Shown one piece after another: positions 15,799-24,081 of a stretch of 64,000 nucleotides of DNA. A program made the position numbers and the translations under genes. Every line of letters begins with the position of its first letter. Position 1 is the stretch's first letter. Source of the stretch: JAJCYX01 sp965243825 (GTDB lineage Bacteria > Chloroflexota > Dehalococcoidia > Lucifugimonadales > Lucifugimonadaceae). The stretch spans positions 3,203,476 to 3,267,475 of the forward strand of contig CBDEVT010000001.1 of assembly GCA_965243825.1 (NCBI GenBank), written 5' to 3'. The notes under the pieces were generated by a model. The model worked only from the letters and a program-made list of their open reading frames with translations, searched no databases and was not told the origin of the DNA.

Positions 15799-18330
15799 AT
15801 GCGCATCGATTTTCACCAGTCGTCGGACGCCTTTTTTGGTAGAGAGAAAGAGCTTGACCAGGTTAACCGACTCTTGGAAGACCCTCACTGTAGGCTGATC
15901 ACCGTGTGGGGTCCGGGAGGCATCGGCAAGACCCGGCTCGCGATCGAAGCCGCCTCAAAATATCAAGCCGTTTCAGACTACGAATCGTTGCTCGTCGATC
16001 TGCAGGCAGCGGAAACTCCAGACCGTGTTCTAGATGAGTTGCTGCAGGCGTTCCGGATCCGCGCTGGCGGCCAGGAAGCGGCGCTGAACCAGCTATCTGA
16101 GTTCCTGGCGGACACCGATCACCTGCTACTGCTCGACAACTTTGAAAATGTGCTCGCGGCAGCACCTCTCATCGGTGACCTCCTGGAGCAACGTTCCGGT
16201 TTCAAGTTACTCGTCACGTCTCGTGCCCCACTGCGGATCACCCAGGAATGGCTGGTTCCACTCGATGGACTGCCCGTACCGCAGCAGGCTCGTCTGCGCG
16301 ATCCACTAGCGAACCCAGCGGTCCGTTTGTTCCACGACCGAGTCCGCAGGCTCAAACCGGAGATCGACCTCGGGCGTGAACTCCCCGCCATAGAGCGCAT
16401 CTGCCGATTGAGCGGCGGCATGCCGCTGGCCATCGAGATTGCAGCTTCCTGGGCGCATACACGCTCTCTATCCGAGATCGCGGAGGAGATGGAACACGAC
16501 ACCAGATTTTTGACGTCTGGGCTTCGAAACCTCCCGGACCGCCACAGGAGCATTCGAGCGATATTCGAACACGCAATCGGCTCCTTAGACAGTAATGAAC
16601 GCACCGCTTTTGAGAGGCTTTCGGTGTTCCCAGCGGGGTTCACGCGTGATGCGGCTACAGAGGTTGCTGGAGCCAGCGGTGCCATCATGGAAACTCTGAT
16701 GGAGCGTTCACTTGTTAAACGAGATTCTGAAAGTCGTTTCAGGCTACACGAATTAATAAGGCAGTTCGCCTCAGAAGAGCTTTCCAAATCGCGAGGCGAG
16801 CAGTCATTGGCCCAGACGGCCCATAGTGGTTACTTCATGTCATTCTTGGCCAAGCGGTGGGCGACTATCAGCTACATGAATCAGCGTGGTACCGCGTCTG
16901 AGATTGAAGTTGAGTACGACAATATCCGGACGGCCTGGGATGTCGCCGTAAAAAAACACGAAACAGAAGCCGTACGTGATGCGGTCGAAACGATGGCGAT
17001 GTTCTTCCAGTTCAGAGGTCGGTACACCGAAGCTGCAGAACTCTACTCGCGCGCTCTGCCAGAGTTTCGAGAGGATCCGTCACCGCTCGGACAGGAAACC
17101 TCCGCCCTCTTGCTGGTCGAGCATGGTTGGTTCAGCCTGCGGCTCGGCAACATAGACGACGCTGAGACAGCTTTCCGCGAGGCGATTGAGGTCAGAAGCC
17201 GGTACAAAATCCCTGTAAGGGGGTTTGCTGTCGACCCTGAGTTGGCACTGGCCTATGCATTGTCGACGCGCGGCGATCTGAAGTCGGCGGAATCGCTCGC
17301 CATGGATGCGCTGGACCGTATCAAGGCCGGACATATCCACGAGTCGCACGTAGTCATCGCCTCATACCTGCTGGCGCACCTTGCTTCTCGTACAGGCGAC
17401 GATGCCCGGGCAAAACTATACGGCAAGGCTGCTCTGGATGCCTGCACGAAAGCAGGCGACCACTGGTTCGTCGCATATTGCCACCAGGCGTTAGGGGAAG
17501 TCGAGGCGATGTCCGGGAACATGGAAGAAGCAACTCGCCACCTTGAGGCGAGCCTCGAGACTAGCCTTGCTTTCGAGGACCCTGCAGGTGTCGCTCTTTC
17601 TCACGTCTGCCTGGGTGAATTCGAACTTCTGAGAAAAAACTTGAATGAGGCTTACAGCCACTTTGAACAAGGTAGAGACGCCTATCTACACACCGGAGAC
17701 CGAGGAGGTGTGGTGAGAGCGGAGGCCGGGCTTGGGCATTCCCTGTCTGGTCTCAATGATCACAGGACCGCGGCGCAGTGGTACGCATCAGCGCTAAACG
17801 TGCTGGAGACAATCGACTTGGACGCTGTGTTCCTGGATGTGCTGGCAGGTGTGGCGTTACTGGGACACTCGGTTGAGGCGAGCAGCGATGCCATCAGCCT
17901 GATCTCGTTCGTTACGAACCAGGAGTCAACTGAACAGAAAACGCGCGCTTTGCTTGAGAGCGGTTTCCCAAGAAAGGAGCTTGCGGATTCGACGAAATTT
18001 GACGAGAAGGAAGCGCTTTCCATAGCGCGCTCCATACTCGACAACGTCACTGGCAACATCGATCGGCGCAGGCGCGGCTCGAACCCGGTGGAATCAGCCA
18101 GACATCTTGTGAACGTCGACTCGCTCACTGAGCGCGAGCGTGAGATTGTCGACCTGATCGCACAGGGCCTGAGCAACCAGCAGATCGCTGACCGCCTCGT
18201 CGTCTCGCTGAGTACTGTTAAATGGCATAACTACCAGATCTTCGCAAAGCTCGGTGTGACCAACCGCACGGCAGCGGTGGCCGCTTTGAGCCCGGAATCT
18301 ACATCAGTAAAGACGATACCAACTGAATAG
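15799..18330 (+). CDS. LAL-type regulator: STAND ATPase, TPR, LuxR HTH
   Basis: An 843-residue cytoplasmic regulator. Residues 1-300 are a STAND/NB-ARC-like ATPase: FFGREKEL, Walker A GPGGIGKT (38-45), Walker B LLLLDNF (about 110), sensor-like LLVTSRAPL, and the GxP-like GMPLAIEIAA (about 210). Residues about 380-690 hold TPR-like helical repeats (GRYTEAAELYSRAL, GNIDDAETAFREAI, NEAYSHFEQGRDAY). The C-terminus is a LuxR HTH: LTEREREIVDLIAQGLSNQQIADRL with LSTVKWHNYQIFAKL. Such proteins sense a ligand or partner through the TPR region and activate transcription after ATP binding. The following SnoaL-like gene is a plausible neighbour, not a proven target. Confidence 0.9.
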   Translation: MRIDFHQSSDAFFGREKELDQVNRLLEDPHCRLITVWGPGGIGKTRLAIEAASKYQAVSDYESLLVDLQAAETPDRVLDELLQAFRIRAGGQEAALNQLSEFLADTDHLLLLDNFENVLAAAPLIGDLLEQRSGFKLLVTSRAPLRITQEWLVPLDGLPVPQQARLRDPLANPAVRLFHDRVRRLKPEIDLGRELPAIERICRLSGGMPLAIEIAASWAHTRSLSEIAEEMEHDTRFLTSGLRNLPDRHRSIRAIFEHAIGSLDSNERTAFERLSVFPAGFTRDAATEVAGASGAIMETLMERSLVKRDSESRFRLHELIRQFASEELSKSRGEQSLAQTAHSGYFMSFLAKRWATISYMNQRGTASEIEVEYDNIRTAWDVAVKKHETEAVRDAVETMAMFFQFRGRYTEAAELYSRALPEFREDPSPLGQETSALLLVEHGWFSLRLGNIDDAETAFREAIEVRSRYKIPVRGFAVDPELALAYALSTRGDLKSAESLAMDALDRIKAGHIHESHVVIASYLLAHLASRTGDDARAKLYGKAALDACTKAGDHWFVAYCHQALGEVEAMSGNMEEATRHLEASLETSLAFEDPAGVALSHVCLGEFELLRKNLNEAYSHFEQGRDAYLHTGDRGGVVRAEAGLGHSLSGLNDHRTAAQWYASALNVLETIDLDAVFLDVLAGVALLGHSVEASSDAISLISFVTNQESTEQKTRALLESGFPRKELADSTKFDEKEALSIARSILDNVTGNIDRRRRGSNPVESARHLVNVDSLTEREREIVDLIAQGLSNQQIADRLVVSLSTVKWHNYQIFAKLGVTNRTAAVAALSPESTSVKTIPTE

Positions 18331-18481
18331 CCAGATCTGCCAACGAGCCGTTCATTTGAGTCGTCCCGACTGTAGTCCATACCTCCGACCATACTTAAGT
18401 CGGGTTCCCTCACAACGCTGCTCCCACACACTGTTTTACGTGCCGGGCAGAGCGGCCCGAACAGCAACAAGGAGGACCAGT

Positions 18482-18859
18482 ATGTCTAATCAATTGGAAA
18501 CCACGGTAAAGCGGATGTTCGAAGCGCTGGATGCAGGCGACGCTGAAGCCATGAGAGCCAGTCTCGCAGACGACGTCACCGGGCTTGATGAGGTCTCACG
18601 GTCGTGGATGTCCGGTAGACAGGAGCTCTCCGACCATGTGGAGAAGCTAGTCTCGTCGGTATCAGGCATCAAGTCGGACCTGCAGGACGTCAGGACCAAG
18701 GTGCTCGACGACGCTGCCATAGTTGTATGCCGGCTTGAGCAGGATTACTCATACAATGGGATGCAGCACCACATCTCTGCTCCCACTACTGCGGTGCTGA
18801 AGAAGGAAGAGGGTGTCTGGAAGATCACTCACTTCCATTCTGCCCCAATACCTGAGTAG
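18482..18859 (+). CDS. SnoaL-like/NTF2-fold protein
   Basis: A 125-residue protein of the NTF2/SnoaL fold: MFEALDAGDAEAMRASLADDV at the N-terminus (in two blocks), SGRQELSDHVEKLVSSV, and a C-terminal VWKITHFHSAPIPE. These are small alpha+beta barrels that act as isomerases, cyclases or simple ligand-binding proteins; function cannot be assigned. AAGGAGG just before ATG 18482 is one of the best ribosome-binding sites in the window, suggesting strong expression. A GC-rich terminator follows. Confidence 0.85.
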   Translation: MSNQLETTVKRMFEALDAGDAEAMRASLADDVTGLDEVSRSWMSGRQELSDHVEKLVSSVSGIKSDLQDVRTKVLDDAAIVVCRLEQDYSYNGMQHHISAPTTAVLKKEEGVWKITHFHSAPIPE

Positions 18860-18918
18860 CGGCCCTCACATTGCACGATCGTGGAACTTCGACCACATGC
18901 GCGTCGCTTCAGTAATGT

Positions 18919-18952
18919 GTCCGGCCCCCTCTCCGTGGAGTGGGGGCCGGAC
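18919..18952 (+). terminator. intrinsic terminator after the SnoaL-like gene
   Basis: GTCCGGCCCCC and GGGGGCCGGAC arms (11 bp) with further pairing above one mismatch, followed by TTCTTGTCT. It starts 59 bases after the stop. Confidence 0.85.
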
Positions 18953-19007
18953 TTCTTGTCTAAGTAATCAGATCGGTTTTGGCATCGACATAAGCCGGTG
19001 CAGATTG

Positions 19008-19068
19008 TGAATTCATCGAAAAATTCTGCCGGTCACCCAGCTCCAGAATTTGAACTAACAAACCACCG
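19008..19068 (+). repeat. dispersed intergenic repeat, copy R9
   Basis: GAATTCATCGAAAAATTCTG, CCGGTCACCCAGCTCCAG, AATTTGAACTAACAAACCACC. The 5' stem is GAATT/AATTC, with both sides changed relative to GAACT/AGTTC: a compensatory change. Confidence 0.85.
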
Positions 19069-19249
19069 AAGAGAACAACCGACAGAACTCACCGAGCCTG
19101 GACCCGCTTGCCAGAAACTGAATAACCGTTCAGATCATTCATGATTACTGATTCGAAGACCAAGATCCATTTCGGTAGCTCAACCGGCGTCCTGGAATGC
19201 AAACCCAGAATTTCACCAACAGATGCCACGGCATCTCTGCATGGGCTAT

Positions 19250-21622
19250 CTAGGCCGATGTTCTGAGTGCGTCTCCCTGCCATGGGTCGGGCTCTAAAGA
19301 CTTGTCCCATTCACGGAGAGGATGCCTGGACTTATCAAGTTGTTCGTCAGTATCCCAGGGCTCGAACGCGTTCTTTACGTTTGCCAGGCCGGTATCCTTC
19401 AGTTCGGGGTAGTGGCGGAGAATCACCGTCTTGAGGCTTGCCGCGTCGATCCAGTCCATTCCTTCCCGAGTATAGACATCTTCGTTGTAGTCATCGGTAT
19501 AGAAGCGGTCGGCCTGCAACCTGCGGGATGCGTTCAGGATAAATATCTGGAATAGCGTCTCTCCAAACCCGAAATTGGTTGGACGCGTCGTTTCACCGAG
19601 CGTGCCCACCATCAGGTCGAGATCTTCGACTGCCTCAGGATGGTCACCGTAGACATCCTTAAGCGTCTCTAGTTGCTCCGGGTCATCCGTAAGGTCCTCG
19701 AACTTCTCCAGTGGGTTTAGGCCGAGCTGCCTCCGGAACTCGTTGTAACGTGGCACACCGCGCTCGCGCGCACGCAGGATGTCGACTGCGCCCATGTCAA
19801 ACAGAGGGGTGCCGGGAATGCTGAACTCTCGCATGAAGTCCGGATAGTTGTTGAGAATCAGTTGGCCCGGGTGTTGCTTTCCAAAAGAATAGAAAAGGCT
19901 CGCCATGCCGACCCGCTCCGTCAGCTTTCCGGAGCCTGCCTGCCGGGTTGCCACGAAGGGCACTTCCTCGGCGATCTCGGCCTCGCCGACGTTTCTGATG
20001 TGGATCGTCTCGGGCAGCAGTGAATGGAGTCGGTATACCTCAACAAATTCTTCAGTCAGCCCATAAGGCTGGCCATGCTTGTTAATAGGATTGCCGACGA
20101 CACCCCCGAGTTCGGGGTTGCGGATGTTGACCGAGGCATACGTCTTGCGCTCGCTGCCTTTGCGGAACATGTTAGTTAGCAGGCCGTACCAGTTGGCGTT
20201 GAGCCCAGAGTCCAGCCCGCGATTTGGCAGGATCGCAGGGGTCCATTCAACAGAGTGGATCTTCGCCATGACCGCGGCATTGATTAGTCTGGCGATACTG
20301 AAGTAGGTATTGTCATCCCAGTCCGGGTGAGCGCGCTTCAATTCCTCACATATCGCGTTGTGTTCGAGCGTGAACAGTGTGTGCAACATCGACAGTCCGA
20401 TCCACCAGTTGCGGGTGAATCCGGTCTGCTCGATTCCCTTCTCATCCAGTGGGAGAGTCCCTGCTTCAGTTACCCGTATCTTGCCATCCTGCCCCGTACG
20501 GATGCTGTCAACAGTCGCCTGGTCACTGCCGTAAACCTGTGAGCCGTCCCACCAGTGCGTGACCTCGTTGACGAAGGTGATCGGAGTGGTCTCGCCAGTC
20601 GGCTGCCTTGTCGGGTCAGGCTGAGTCTTGCCGACGCGGATCTCGGTCTGGCCAAACCTCGACCTTGCAGGGTCGTCACTTTCCATAGGTATCGAAATCG
20701 TGTCTTCGACCAACGGCTCGCCGTGGTGAACCCAGTCATGGTTCTGGAAATTGATCCACGAAGCCGCAAACATGTTGAGGAACGGCACTTCCTTCATCGC
20801 GCCTTCTCGAGCCAACAGCTTCCGGCTGACAGTGCGAGGGTTTGGAGTGAGTAGCCTTCCGCCTGATTCGGCACTTATAACGTCGTTGTTTACATTACGA
20901 TGGAACCTCGTGCCGGCAGCACCTTCTTTGGGGTCTGAAAGATTGTTCCATGTGCCGTCGGCGGTACGGTAGTGACTGACGCCCGGCGGAGGCGTTTGGC
21001 CGCTTTCCTGGAACCCGACCAGCGAACCCGGGGGATAGGCATTTTTCAGGTTGTTCTTGTTGAGCTTCTCCCGCATATGGGCAAGTAATAGGACTCCGAT
21101 GAGGTGCGGACGTTTGTACCAGTTCGTCCAGACTCTGTCCCGGTATCCAAGAGTTGCTCCAAGTAGCCTGGTCGCCAGTCCGATCGCGTGGGTAGCGAAG
21201 AAGCCGAGGAATCCACCCAGTCCGCTGCGTATTTTGCGGGTGATACCAACAGGGCTTGAAGGTATGGGCTTCGGTAACAGGTCTTCCGGTACTTGTGGTG
21301 CCCTGAGGAGTTCGTCTCGATCGAAGAACCGCAGGTCAGGGACGCGCACATTCACCTGGGCAGCCGCATTCGCCTCGGCCCTGCGAAGCATCAACTTCCA
21401 GTCTTCTATCGAGGAGTCGAGTTCGATCGCGGCTTTGTAGTGCTTTGCAGATGCTTCGTAATCTTCCAGATGAAATGAGGCCAGTGCGAGAAAGGCAAAG
21501 TCTTCGGCGCTTGGAGGCTGTGCTTTGACTCGCTCGTGCAGTAGTTTTGCTGCGTCTGAATATTGGCCTCGTGCAATCAGTTCGAAGACGGAGTTCCCTC
21601 CTGATTCAGGCTGACTGACCAT
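19250..21622 (-). CDS. alpha-dioxygenase-like haem peroxidase with N-terminal TPR
   Basis: About 790 residues from ATG 21622, which sits 7 bases behind GAGGAG; the frame is open further upstream without a site. Residues 10-85 form a TPR-like segment (GQYSDAAKLLHERV, EDYEASAKHYKAAIEL). The rest is an animal-type haem peroxidase closest in motifs to alpha-dioxygenases and cyclooxygenases: distal His in INFQNHDWVHHG (about 295), EVTHWWDGSQVYGSD (about 353-367), and proximal His in EVYRLHSLLPETI (about 533). Known alpha-dioxygenases add O2 to the alpha-carbon of fatty acids. No signal peptide. The neighbouring genes give no pathway. Family confidence is high, substrate is inferred. Confidence 0.85.
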   Translation of the reverse strand: MVSQPESGGNSVFELIARGQYSDAAKLLHERVKAQPPSAEDFAFLALASFHLEDYEASAKHYKAAIELDSSIEDWKLMLRRAEANAAAQVNVRVPDLRFFDRDELLRAPQVPEDLLPKPIPSSPVGITRKIRSGLGGFLGFFATHAIGLATRLLGATLGYRDRVWTNWYKRPHLIGVLLLAHMREKLNKNNLKNAYPPGSLVGFQESGQTPPPGVSHYRTADGTWNNLSDPKEGAAGTRFHRNVNNDVISAESGGRLLTPNPRTVSRKLLAREGAMKEVPFLNMFAASWINFQNHDWVHHGEPLVEDTISIPMESDDPARSRFGQTEIRVGKTQPDPTRQPTGETTPITFVNEVTHWWDGSQVYGSDQATVDSIRTGQDGKIRVTEAGTLPLDEKGIEQTGFTRNWWIGLSMLHTLFTLEHNAICEELKRAHPDWDDNTYFSIARLINAAVMAKIHSVEWTPAILPNRGLDSGLNANWYGLLTNMFRKGSERKTYASVNIRNPELGGVVGNPINKHGQPYGLTEEFVEVYRLHSLLPETIHIRNVGEAEIAEEVPFVATRQAGSGKLTERVGMASLFYSFGKQHPGQLILNNYPDFMREFSIPGTPLFDMGAVDILRARERGVPRYNEFRRQLGLNPLEKFEDLTDDPEQLETLKDVYGDHPEAVEDLDLMVGTLGETTRPTNFGFGETLFQIFILNASRRLQADRFYTDDYNEDVYTREGMDWIDAASLKTVILRHYPELKDTGLANVKNAFEPWDTDEQLDKSRHPLREWDKSLEPDPWQGDALRTSA

Positions 21623-21921
21623 GCACCTACTCCTCATTGCTATGCCTGCGCTGATGACGGCAGGTAGCAAGTGATACGGAACCTTGTTCTCGGCGGAAGG
21701 AATCGCAACAGCACGATAAACAAACTATCCGCCTGCTTCCATCAGTGAATCAAACGCAGATGGTCAATTCACGTCTCCGTACCTAACCGCGCCGATCAAC
21801 CTGATCCGCAAATACCATGCAAGCAACACATACAAAAAAACGGTGAATCAGGGCCCCTGAGAGATGGCTGAACAACCCAAAACGAGTCACTTGTTAAAAG
21901 TGTTCAGTTGCGTGGAATCAG

Positions 21922-21968
21922 ATACGAATCTCAAAATGCCTGCCTATCGTTCGCTCTGGTCCACCTGA
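21922..21968 (+). repeat. dispersed intergenic repeat, copy R10 (diverged)
   Basis: ATACGAATCTCAAAATGCCTGCC, TATCGTTCGCTCTGGTCCACC. The central block and spacing fit, but the 5' stem no longer pairs. The 21623-22192 gap contains nothing else certain; a 19-codon frame at 22078-22137 follows a GTAGGAG-like site but is unrecognised. Confidence 0.55.
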
Positions 21969-22192
21969 ATACACAGCAATACGCCTCCAAACAATTTCAG
22001 TTGAGCCTCAGAAGAATCTGAGCTATTCCTGCCCTATCTACAATCAGCGTCTGATCTTTTATGTAGGAGCACAACCATGTTTGGAGAGAACCGTTGCTTA
22101 TTTGGAGGCAGGCTTTCTCAGTCCACGTTAGCCTGAAAGTCTCAAATCCAAAATCATGTCCCTCCGCGAGCGAACGGAAAAACCCGATAAGG

Positions 22193-22343
22193 CGACAAGT
22201 CCGACCTGCGCAAGTACTTTCCGTTAAACGAAGAGGACAGGGTGGAGTACGAAAAGTGGCAGGCGAAGCTAGGCGAGCTGGTGCAAATTCTTGACGCTAG
22301 CGTGACCAGTCGAGACGAGAGGAGATCGAGAAAAATACGATGA
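22193..22343 (+). pseudogene. 3' end of an unrecognised gene, coupled to gudD
   Basis: Open frame of 50 codons with charged, helix-like product (DKSDLRKYFPLNEEDRV, then EYEKWQAKLGELVQIL). It has no ATG, GTG or TTG start after the upstream in-frame stop at its beginning, so it looks like the tail of a truncated gene. Its TGA overlaps the gudD start as ATGA, the typical arrangement of coupled genes in an operon. I do not recognise the family. Confidence 0.4.
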
Positions 22344-23689
22344 TGAGCAAGACTAACGAAACCCAGGGCTCGCCAAACGTCACCTCGATGCGGGTCATAC
22401 CGGTGGCCGGTCTAGATAGCATGCTGCTGAATCTGAGCGGCGCGCATGGCCCGTACTTCACTCGCAATATCGTCATCATCGAAGACGAGACCGGAAACTT
22501 GGGCATCGGCGAAGTGCCGGGCGGCGAGCAGATCAAGAACACTCTCGAGGAGTGTGCCGCTCTCGTTGTTGGCAGCCAGGTCGGCGCTTACCGTGGGACG
22601 CTGAACTCTATTCGCGACCGCTATTCGCACCTTGACTCGGGAGGTCGCGGTGCCCAGACCTTTGACCTGCGGACCACAGTCCATGTAATTACCGCGATCG
22701 AAGCGGCTTTGCTCGATCTGCTCGGCAAGTACCTTGGCCTCAGCGTCGCAGAGCTCCTTGGCGAAGGGAAGCAGCGAGATACTGTCGACGCGCTGGGCTA
22801 CCTGTTTTTTATTGGTGATCGGAATAAAACCGACCTTGGCTACAGGAGCGAAAAGGACGCGTCCGATCGCTGGTTTCAACTCAGAAACGATGAGGCGCTC
22901 ACTTCTGACGCCGTTGTCCGGCTAGCCGAAGCTGCGCAGGAACGCTACGGGTTCAGGGACTTCAAGCTCAAGGGCGGAGCACTCGCTGGAGAAGACGAGA
23001 TCGAGGCCGTCACTGCGCTGGCCGAACGGTTTCCGGAGGCCCGGGTAACGATTGATCCTAACGGGGCTTGGTTGCTGAAAGATGCCGTTCGTCTCTGTCA
23101 GGGGATGGGTCACGTCCTCGCTTACGCCGAAGACCCTTGTGGGGCCCAAGGCCGCTTCTCCGGCCGCGAGATCATGGCAGAATTTCGGCGGGCAACCGGA
23201 CTGCCTACCGCGACGAATATGATCGCGACCGACTGGCGAGAGATGGGTCACACCATCATGTTGCAGTCGGTGGATATTCCGCTTGCCGACCCGCATTTCT
23301 GGACTATGCAAGGTTCTGTGAGGGTCGCGCAGATGTGCCACGAATGGGGTCTCACCTGGGGTTCACACTCGAACAACCACTTCGACATATCTCTGGCAAT
23401 GTTCACGCATGTTGCGGCTGCAGCGCCCGGTGATATCACTGCGATTGATACGCACTGGATATGGCAGGATGGGCAAGCTCTGACAAAGGACCCGTTAAAG
23501 ATCGAAGGAGGACGGATAACGGTCCCTTCGAAACCGGGCCTTGGTATCGAGATTGATCTAGATGCCGTTGAGCGCGCTCACCTGCTCTACCTTGAGCACG
23601 GACTCGGCGCACGAGACGACGCTATTGCGATGCAATTCCTGGTGCCGGGATGGGAGTTCGACAACAAACGACCATCGCTCGTCAGATAG
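22340..23689 (+). CDS. gudD: glucarate dehydratase
   Basis: A 449-residue enolase-superfamily enzyme with the full glucarate dehydratase pattern: N-terminal RVIPVAGLDSMLLNLSGAH, GPYFTRNIVII, GEVPGGEQI; K-x-K in DFKLKGG (about 210); metal ligands in TIDPNGAW and YAEDPCG; TNMIATDWREM; the His/Asp region GSHSNNHFDISLAMFTH; and C-terminal DTHWIWQDGQ, RDDAIAMQFLVPGW. It converts D-glucarate (or L-idarate) to 5-keto-4-deoxy-D-glucarate (EC 4.2.1.40). The downstream aldolase, kinase or a transporter is not adjacent. Length is normal for the family. The start overlaps the stop of a gene remnant. Confidence 0.92.
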   Translation: MMSKTNETQGSPNVTSMRVIPVAGLDSMLLNLSGAHGPYFTRNIVIIEDETGNLGIGEVPGGEQIKNTLEECAALVVGSQVGAYRGTLNSIRDRYSHLDSGGRGAQTFDLRTTVHVITAIEAALLDLLGKYLGLSVAELLGEGKQRDTVDALGYLFFIGDRNKTDLGYRSEKDASDRWFQLRNDEALTSDAVVRLAEAAQERYGFRDFKLKGGALAGEDEIEAVTALAERFPEARVTIDPNGAWLLKDAVRLCQGMGHVLAYAEDPCGAQGRFSGREIMAEFRRATGLPTATNMIATDWREMGHTIMLQSVDIPLADPHFWTMQGSVRVAQMCHEWGLTWGSHSNNHFDISLAMFTHVAAAAPGDITAIDTHWIWQDGQALTKDPLKIEGGRITVPSKPGLGIEIDLDAVERAHLLYLEHGLGARDDAIAMQFLVPGWEFDNKRPSLVR

Positions 23690-23747
23690 GGCGTCCAGTA
23701 AGCAACCGGTTCCGTGCTGGGATTCCGGCGCGAACATTGAGCCCAGA

Positions 23748-24003
23748 ATGGAGAGTTTTGGGGTAACAGCCACCAGCATCTTTCAAGAGTGGACACTCGA
23801 CGCTGGCGAAGTCAAGATCAACTACGCCGAGTTCGAAAACTACGGCCTGCCGCAGCTTTTCATCCACGGCGTCACCAGCGCATGGGGCGGCTGGTCCGGC
23901 CTCAAGGCCCGGTTGATACTTGACATAGCCGGATTATTACACGCCCACCGGTCGTTTCCCATTTAATGATGTGCATGGACGGCCGAGGATTATTGAGTGG
24001 GGA
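23748..24003 (+). pseudogene. truncated alpha/beta-hydrolase fragment
   Basis: ATG 23748 opens a 72-codon frame (stop at 23964-23966) that matches only the N-terminus of alpha/beta-hydrolases: strands leading to QLFIHGVTSAWGGWSGL, the usual oxyanion HG turn near residue 43. After a short unrelated stretch, another frame at about 23967-24003 reads MDGRGLLSG, like the D-x-R-G-x-G-x-S turn that should follow. No nucleophile elbow or catalytic His remains. A decayed gene, most likely. Confidence 0.6.
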
Positions 24004-24081
24004 TGAACGCAAAATCCACTCCTGCTAAGGAATCAGTTCTGCAGGTCCGCAAACTATCCAAGTGACGGTGCAGATTAGCGC

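Noticed and set aside
16119..16787. Minus-strand open frames inside the LAL gene, and similar ones in other large genes
   Set aside because: Shadow frames: Ser/Arg-rich composition, no binding sites, full overlap with well-supported genes.
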